Part shown: positions 7,449 to 11,406 of the stretch, in pieces
Position numbering within the stretch: the first letter of the stretch is position 1
How the letters are laid out: every line of letters starts with the position of its first letter
Assembly (NCBI GenBank): GCA_014380155.1
Contig: JACMKJ010000434.1
Location: 1-11,406, forward strand
Origin: Rhizobacter sp.
GTDB lineage: Bacteria > Pseudomonadota > Gammaproteobacteria > Burkholderiales > Burkholderiaceae_C
Direction: 5' to 3'
DNA: 11,406 bases
The notes under the pieces: generated by a model
Seen by the model: the letters and a program-made list of their open reading frames with translations, nothing else
Databases searched by the model: none
What the model was told of the DNA's origin: nothing
Position numbers and translations under genes: made by a program

Positions 7449-7547
7449 GGTGTTCCTCTTTCATGGAGTTCAAGAAACCCATTGGGCGCGCAATCAGAGG
7501 GTCGTGTTCCCGTGCTGACGCAGGTCGCGGCCTTGTCCTACGCGAGC

Positions 7548-9074
7548 TCAGCCAAGATTCACCGGCACGAAGATCCGTTCTCCCTCACGTTCGACCAGCA
7601 GGGCCACGCTCTTCGGTTTGGAGCCCATCACGCTTTTCACTTGCTCGACCGATGTGACCGGCCGGCCGTTGATCGCGATGAGCACGTCACCCCGCTCGAT
7701 GCCGGCGCGTGCCGCCGCCCCGCTCACGCTTTCAACCACCAGGCCACCTTCGCTTTGCACCTCGCGGCGCTCGTCGCGCGTCAGCGGGCGCAACGCCAGG
7801 CCGAGCTGGCCCGCACGGTCGGCGGGCTCGTCGGCCGCGGCCTGGTTGGCTGCTTCTTCAGCCCCACCCAGCCTGGCCTCGATGTCGATCGCCGAGCGGT
7901 CACGCCACACCTTGAGCTTGACGCGCTCGCCGGGGCTGGCCATGCCGATCACGCTGCTGAGCGAACCCGAGCGCACGATGAGCTCGCCGTTCACCTCGGT
8001 GATCACGTCACCCGGCTTCAAGCCCGCCTTCGCGGCCGCGCTGTTGCGCGCCACACTCGCGATCAGCGCGCCGTCGGGCCGGGTCATGCCGAACGACTCG
8101 GCCAGTGCCTGGTTCACGTCTTGCACCGTCACACCCAAGCGGCCGTGGCTTGCCTTGCCGGTGGCAACGATCTGGTCCTTGACCTTCAGCGCCACGTCGA
8201 TCGGGATGGCAAACGACAAGCCCTGGTAGCCGCCCGACTGCGAATAGATCTGCGCGTTGATGCCCACCACCGAGCCGCTGCCGTCGAACAGCGGGCCGCC
8301 CGAGTTGCCTGGGTTCACCGCCGCATCGGTCTGGATGAAGGGCACCACCGAGTCGCCCGGCAGCGAGCGGCCCTTGGCGCTGACGATGCCTTGTGTGGCC
8401 GTCTGCTCGAAGCCGAAAGGCGCGCCGATCGCCATCACCGGGTCGCCCACTTCGAGCTGCTTGGGGTTGCCCAGGCGCACGGTGGGCAGGTCTTTGGCAT
8501 TGATGCGCAGCACCGCCACGTCGGTCACCGGATCGCTGCCCAGCACCTTGGCGCTGAACTCGCGGCGGTCGCTGAGCTTCACGCTCACTTCCTTGGCGTC
8601 ACGCACCACGTGGGCGTTGGTGAGGATCAGGCCGTCACTTGCAATGATGAAGCCGGAGCCTTGGCCACGAAACGGCTGCGAGGGGCCCTCGCCTCGCCCA
8701 CGCGGCTGCATGCCCGGCAGGCCACGGAAGAACTGGAAGAACGGGTCGTTCTCGATGCCGGGTGGCAGGCCTTGTTGCGGGGTGTTCGCGACCGCCTGCG
8801 TACCCGACACGGTCACACCGACCACCGCCGGCCCGGCCTGGGCAAAGATGGCGCGGTAGTTGGGCACGGTCGCCTGAGCCGGGATCGGCGCCACCGGCGC
8901 CATCGCGGCTGCAGCAGCGGTCGGGCCGCTCAAGGCGGCCACGGCCACCGGCGTGCTGACGACAGCGGTGGGTTCATCCCTCTTCAGCCAATGCGGCAGG
9001 CCGAACGCTCCAGCCGAGCCCATGGCCAACACGCCAGCGGCCACCAGGGTGGCATTCAAGGGGTTGAGTTTCAT
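7548..9074 (-). CDS. Do-family periplasmic serine protease (DegP/DegQ-like)
   Basis: A 508-residue HtrA/Do protease and chaperone that degrades or refolds damaged envelope proteins. A hydrophobic N-terminal segment (about 7-25) serves as signal peptide or anchor, followed by an Ala/Pro-rich linker (36-70). The trypsin-like domain has H155 (TNAHVV), D185 (TDVAVL) and S258 (GNSGGP), all intact, plus an LA-loop-like stretch NDPFFQFFRG (109-118). Two PDZ domains follow at about 312-400 and 420-505. I chose the ATG at 9074 because AAGAGG (9086-9081 on this strand) stands 6 bases upstream. A longer frame from 9110 has no ribosome site, and its start codon falls inside an inverted repeat. Whether it is orthologous to DegP, DegQ or MucD cannot be decided from this window. 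The 5' region carries an 11 bp direct-repeat array and a candidate promoter. Confidence 0.96.
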   Translation of the reverse strand: MKLNPLNATLVAAGVLAMGSAGAFGLPHWLKRDEPTAVVSTPVAVAALSGPTAAAAAMAPVAPIPAQATVPNYRAIFAQAGPAVVGVTVSGTQAVANTPQQGLPPGIENDPFFQFFRGLPGMQPRGRGEGPSQPFRGQGSGFIIASDGLILTNAHVVRDAKEVSVKLSDRREFSAKVLGSDPVTDVAVLRINAKDLPTVRLGNPKQLEVGDPVMAIGAPFGFEQTATQGIVSAKGRSLPGDSVVPFIQTDAAVNPGNSGGPLFDGSGSVVGINAQIYSQSGGYQGLSFAIPIDVALKVKDQIVATGKASHGRLGVTVQDVNQALAESFGMTRPDGALIASVARNSAAAKAGLKPGDVITEVNGELIVRSGSLSSVIGMASPGERVKLKVWRDRSAIDIEARLGGAEEAANQAAADEPADRAGQLGLALRPLTRDERREVQSEGGLVVESVSGAAARAGIERGDVLIAINGRPVTSVEQVKSVMGSKPKSVALLVEREGERIFVPVNLG

Positions 9075-9101
9075 CGTGAGCCTCTTGTGTGATGTGTCCA
9101 C

Positions 9102-9115
9102 GCGGAACATTCCGC
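9102..9115. promoter_or_regulatory. Inverted repeat (6-2-6) between promoter and protease start
   Basis: On the + strand this reads GCGGAA, CA, TTCCGC: perfect 6 bp arms around a 2 bp spacer. If the -10 candidate at 9125-9130 is right, the repeat covers roughly +4 to +17 of the protease transcript, a classic place for a repressor operator. As RNA the 2-nt loop is too tight to form as drawn, so a DNA role is more likely than a hairpin. The regulator is unknown. Confidence 0.35.
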
Positions 9116-9124
9116 ATGACGCAC

Positions 9125-9130
9125 AAGATA
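9125..9130 (-). promoter_or_regulatory. Candidate -10 element for the DegP-like protease gene
   Basis: On the - strand the hexamer is TATCTT, matching four of six bases of TATAAT. No good TTGACA-like -35 exists 16-18 bp upstream (ACGCAG at 9153-9148). Instead the last of the three 11 bp repeats ends just at that position. This is what a promoter dependent on an activator bound at the -35 region would look like. The call rests on spacing and is tentative. Confidence 0.3.
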
Positions 9131-9151
9131 AAGAGGCCCGGTGAACCCTGC

Positions 9152-9179
9152 GTTAGGGCTCGGTTAGGCGAGAGTTAAG
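9152..9179 (-). promoter_or_regulatory. Three direct repeats with exact 11 bp period, likely response-regulator site
   Basis: On the + strand the copies are GTTAGG (9152-9157), GTTAGG (9163-9168) and GTTAAG (9174-9179), each separated by 5 bp. Read on the - strand, towards the protease, they are CTTAAC, CCTAAC, CCTAAC. Tandem half-sites one helical turn apart are the known binding layout of OmpR/PhoB-family response regulators. The sequence is near, but not identical to, the PmrA/QseB box YTTAAK-N5-YTTAAK. The distal copy overlaps the stop codon of the upstream acyltransferase gene (9175-9177). The pattern is directly visible; its function and regulator are inferred. Confidence 0.5.
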
Positions 9180-10059
9180 AGCCACCGTGCCGCAGCAGCG
9201 CGTCGATCAGTTCGTCTTTCTCGGCCCACTGCGCTTCGACCCAGGTGCTGATGCGCTGGCGGTAGGCCTTGTCACCCATCGGGTCGCTGCCCAGCACTTC
9301 GGCCGGGATCTCGCAGCGCTGCACGCGCACGATCACCGCGTCGAGGCGGCCGCTCAACAGATCCCAGAAGGTCGGCGCCCCGTTGGGGTAGACGATGGTC
9401 ACGTCGAGCAAGGCCTCGAACTGCTCGCCCATGGTCGCCAGCGCGATGCCAAGGCCTCCGATCTTGGGCTTGAGCAGGTGGCGGTAAGGGCTCTTCTGCT
9501 GGTCGTGCTTGGCCTGCGTGAAACGCGTGCCTTCCACGAAGTTGATCACCGAGGTGGGGATGCGCTTGAACTTCTCGCACGCCTCGCGAGTGGTCTTCAG
9601 GTCGTTTTGCCGTGCGCCGTGGCCCTTGCCGCGCTTCATGAAGGGGAAGTCGAGCGCCCACCACGCCAGGCCGATCACCGGCACCCAGATCAGCTCTTGT
9701 TTCAAGAAGAATTTCAGAAACGGGATGTGGCCGTGGAACACCCGCTGCAACACCAGAATGTCGACCCAGCTCTGGTGGTTGCTCGACACCAGATACCAGC
9801 CGCGCGGGTTGAGCTCGTTGACGCCTTGCACGTCCCACTGCACCGGGCGCACGGCGGCGATCCAGGCGTTGTTGACGGCCACCCAGCCCGAGGCCAGCGC
9901 GGTCAGCACACGGTCGCAGCCACGGCGCACGGCCTCGAAGGGCAACAACAGCTTGAACAACGAGGGCGGTGCCAGGCTGCTGGCCACGATCAAGGTGTTG
10001 AGGCCGAGCGTGAGCCCGGTCAGGCCGCCGCGCAGTGCGGCTGGCAAACGTGAAAGCAT
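9175..10059 (-). CDS. PlsC-like membrane acyltransferase (YihG type)
   Basis: A 294-residue member of the glycerolipid acyltransferase family, which transfers acyl groups to lysophosphatidate or related lysophospholipids at the inner membrane. Hydrophobic N-terminal segments (about 11-40) suggest membrane anchoring. The HX4D catalytic motif is NHQSWVD (94-100; H95, D100), the substrate-binding block is FVEGTRF (174-180) and the later PKIGGLG segment (198-204) is also typical. The long form with QELIWVPVIGLAWWALDFPFMKR-like sequence around 121-143 (described by position) resembles YihG/LCLAT-type enzymes more than the shorter housekeeping PlsC. The ATG at 10059 has only a weak ribosome site (CAGG about 11 bases before it). 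It begins 63 bp downstream of the aminotransferase stop on the same strand. Its exact acyl acceptor is not known, and it may be a second, non-essential acyltransferase in this organism. Confidence 0.92.
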   Translation of the reverse strand: MLSRLPAALRGGLTGLTLGLNTLIVASSLAPPSLFKLLLPFEAVRRGCDRVLTALASGWVAVNNAWIAAVRPVQWDVQGVNELNPRGWYLVSSNHQSWVDILVLQRVFHGHIPFLKFFLKQELIWVPVIGLAWWALDFPFMKRGKGHGARQNDLKTTREACEKFKRIPTSVINFVEGTRFTQAKHDQQKSPYRHLLKPKIGGLGIALATMGEQFEALLDVTIVYPNGAPTFWDLLSGRLDAVIVRVQRCEIPAEVLGSDPMGDKAYRQRISTWVEAQWAEKDELIDALLRHGGS

Positions 10060-10122
10060 GTTGAGGGAGCCTGGGGTTCGAGAGAGTCGGGCGATTGTGC
10101 GGCAGCCCGGGGCTTGCCTGAC

Positions 10123-11250
10123 TCAGCGAGCTTTCGCGAGCGCCTGCTCCAGGTGGCCCAGCGTGCGGTCGATGTGGCCCAGCTTGTCGAGCCCGAAGAG
10201 GCCGATGCGCCAGGTGCGAAAGTCAGCCGGCTCGTCACATTGCAGTGGCACACCCGCTGCCGTCTGCAAGCCGAGCTCGCGAAACTTCTTCGACGAGTGG
10301 ATGTCGGCGTCGGTGGTGTAGCTCACCACCACGCCCGGTGCTTCGAAGCCAGGCGCCGCCACGCTCTTGAAGCCCTGGCTTGCCAGCATCGCACGCACAC
10401 GCTGGCCCAGCTGCTGCTGCGCGACTCGCGCCTTCTCGAAGCCGAAGGCCTTGGTCTCGAGCATCACGTCGCGCATGCGGGCGAGTGCGTCGGTGGGCAT
10501 GGTGGTGTGGTACGCGAACGCGCCACCTTCGTAGGTTTCCATCATCTGCAGCCACTTGCGCAGGTCGCAGGCAAAGCTGGTACTGGTGGTCTTGTCGATG
10601 CCCTCGCGCGCACGCTCGCTGAGCATCACGAAGGCGCAGCCCGGCGAGCCGCTCCAGCCCTTTTGCGGGGCGCTGATGAGCACGTCGACCTGGTTGGCCA
10701 CCATGTCGACCCAGATCGCGCCCGAGGCAATGCAGTCGAGCACGAACAAGCCCCCGACCGCATGCACTGCCTCGCCCACGGCGCGCAGGTAGTCGTCGGG
10801 CAGCAGCATGCCGCTGGCCGTCTCGACGTGCGCAGCCAACACCAATGCCGGCTTCTCGCGCTCGATGGTGGCCACCACCTCGGCGATGGGGGCCGGCGCA
10901 TACGCCGCTTCGGAACCCGCTGCGATCGGCCGCGCCTTCAGCACCGTGGCCGAAGCCGGAATCGAGCCCATGTCGAAGATCTGCGTCCAGCGGTAGCTGA
11001 ACCAGCCGTTGCGGATGACCAGCACCTTCTGCCCGGTGGCGAACTGGCGGGCCACGGCTTCCATGCCGAAGCTGCCGCTGCCCGGCACCACGATGGCCGA
11101 TCTGGCGTTGTAGGCCTCTTTCAAGGTGGCCGAGATGTCGCGCATCACGCCTTGAAATTTTTGCGACATGTGGTTGAGCGCGCGGTCGGTGTAGACGACC
11201 GAAAACTCAAGCAGGCCTTCAGGGTCGACGTGGGGCAGCAGTCCAGGCAT
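10123..11250 (-). CDS. Class V PLP-dependent aminotransferase (alanine/serine-glyoxylate type)
   Basis: A 375-residue cytoplasmic fold-type I PLP enzyme. Motifs in order are the phosphate-cup stretch VVPGSGSFGMEA (54-65), HVETASGM (141-148), LDCIASGAIWVDM (171-183; D172 pairs with the pyridine nitrogen), the PLP lysine K197 in SAPQKGWSGSPG (193-204) and a likely substrate-carboxylate Arg in FRTWRIG (344-350; R345 or R348). Overall it matches the alanine-glyoxylate or serine-glyoxylate/serine-pyruvate aminotransferase group. The exact amino donor and acceptor cannot be set from sequence, and some relatives are annotated only as class V aminotransferases. The ATG at 11250 has a weak GAGA ribosome site. 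It is not part of the kynurenine block and faces the opposite way; no photorespiratory or glyoxylate gene is seen beside it to fix the pathway. Confidence 0.93.
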   Translation of the reverse strand: MPGLLPHVDPEGLLEFSVVYTDRALNHMSQKFQGVMRDISATLKEAYNARSAIVVPGSGSFGMEAVARQFATGQKVLVIRNGWFSYRWTQIFDMGSIPASATVLKARPIAAGSEAAYAPAPIAEVVATIEREKPALVLAAHVETASGMLLPDDYLRAVGEAVHAVGGLFVLDCIASGAIWVDMVANQVDVLISAPQKGWSGSPGCAFVMLSERAREGIDKTTSTSFACDLRKWLQMMETYEGGAFAYHTTMPTDALARMRDVMLETKAFGFEKARVAQQQLGQRVRAMLASQGFKSVAAPGFEAPGVVVSYTTDADIHSSKKFRELGLQTAAGVPLQCDEPADFRTWRIGLFGLDKLGHIDRTLGHLEQALAKAR

Positions 11251-11306
11251 GGCAGGTCTCGTTAATGGCTTCGGGCCAGCTTAGCACCGGCCTCCAGCGG
11301 GTCACA

Positions 11307-11406
11307 TCAGGGCTTTTGCCGCGGTTGGTAGGTGGCCCCGGCCGTGCTGGCGGCTTGCGCCGGTACGGGGCGGGCCTCCTGGGTCGTGCTCGCACATTTG
11401 GCGTTG
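11307..11406 (-). CDS. Possible C-terminal end of an unidentified protein (runs off the window)
   Basis: On the - strand a frame is open from the window edge to a TGA at 11309-11307, giving 32 codons. The product is rich in Ala, Pro, Thr and Gln, with one Cys near the start, and ends in YQPRQKP. All three frames on this strand are open here, so openness alone proves little. This frame, however, has the highest share of G or C at third positions, as in the neighbouring genes. A flexible Ala/Pro-rich tail is common at protein ends in such genomes. No family can be named. Confidence 0.4.
   Translation of the reverse strand, partial: NAKCASTTQEARPVPAQAASTAGATYQPRQKP

Noticed and set aside
7505..7547. 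Weak stem (CGTAGG with CCTGCG on the - strand) after the protease stop, considered as a terminator
   Set aside because: It has a 12-base loop, a G-U pair and no T run after it.
7440..9092. 550-codon open frame on the + strand opposite the protease gene
   Set aside because: It is a His/Arg/Ala-rich shadow. The - strand encodes an intact HtrA catalytic triad and two PDZ domains.
9074..9110. Upstream ATG at 9110 as start of the protease
   Set aside because: It has no ribosome site, would put a polar stretch before the signal segment, and its start codon falls inside the inverted repeat. The ATG at 9074 has AAGAGG at good spacing.
10080..10122. GC-rich inverted repeat AGCCC-G-GGGCT between aminotransferase and acyltransferase genes
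   Set aside because: The single-base loop cannot form a hairpin as drawn and no T run follows, so there is no support for a terminator.
11251..11306. Possible extended -10 promoter for the aminotransferase: GTGACC, 16 bp, TAAGCT preceded by TGC, on the - strand
   Set aside because: Each hexamer is only partly matched, and in sequence this rich in GC such hits arise readily. Not strong enough to list as a feature.
1..11406. Search for mobile elements, CRISPR arrays, tRNA or rRNA genes, toxin-antitoxin pairs and defence genes
   Set aside because: Nothing with the expected repeats, cloverleaf or protein motifs was seen; composition and gene density are uniform across the window.

Overview
The window is GC-rich chromosomal DNA with a strong preference for G or C at third codon positions and almost no intergenic space. 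Gene content and protein style suggest a betaproteobacterium of the order Burkholderiales, probably near the Rubrivivax/Leptothrix/Rhizobacter group. That placement is an inference from the translated products, not from a search. I see no tRNA, rRNA, CRISPR array, insertion sequence, integrase or phage gene, so this looks like ordinary core or near-core chromosome.

Left part (1-6930, all on the + strand). The 3' two-thirds of an ornithine carbamoyltransferase gene (argF) opens the window. It is followed by a closely packed run: a calcineurin-like metallophosphoesterase, a Ser/Thr protein kinase fused to a universal-stress-protein domain, the three kynurenine-pathway genes kynB, kynU and kynA, an AraC-type regulator, and a PhnB-like VOC protein. 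Junctions are 21 bp, an 11 bp overlap, 3 bp, a 1 bp overlap, a 4 bp overlap, 0 bp and 47 bp. KynA (tryptophan to N-formylkynurenine), KynB (to kynurenine) and KynU (to anthranilate plus alanine) make up the complete tryptophan-to-anthranilate route. The unusual point is that a phosphosignalling pair sits directly upstream of it and an AraC regulator directly downstream, with no KynR-type (Lrp/AsnC) regulator in view.

Right part (6933-11406, all on the - strand). Reading leftwards from the right edge: a possible C-terminal fragment of an unidentified protein, a class V PLP aminotransferase, a PlsC/YihG-like membrane acyltransferase, a DegP/DegQ-type (Do family) periplasmic protease, and a small secreted protein with a carboxypeptidase-regulatory-like fold. 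The last four are co-directional, and three of them concern the envelope.

The best regulatory signal is in the 100 bp between the acyltransferase and the protease. Three direct repeats (GTTAGG, GTTAGG, GTTAAG on the + strand) have an exact 11 bp period, the layout bound by OmpR-family response regulators. A -10-like element and a 6-2-6 inverted repeat follow before the protease start. The two gene blocks converge with 2 bp between stop codons, inside a perfect 16 bp palindrome.

I did not find a convincing wholly new system. The two items most worth following are the kinase/phosphoesterase association with kynBUA and the 11 bp repeat array before the protease.
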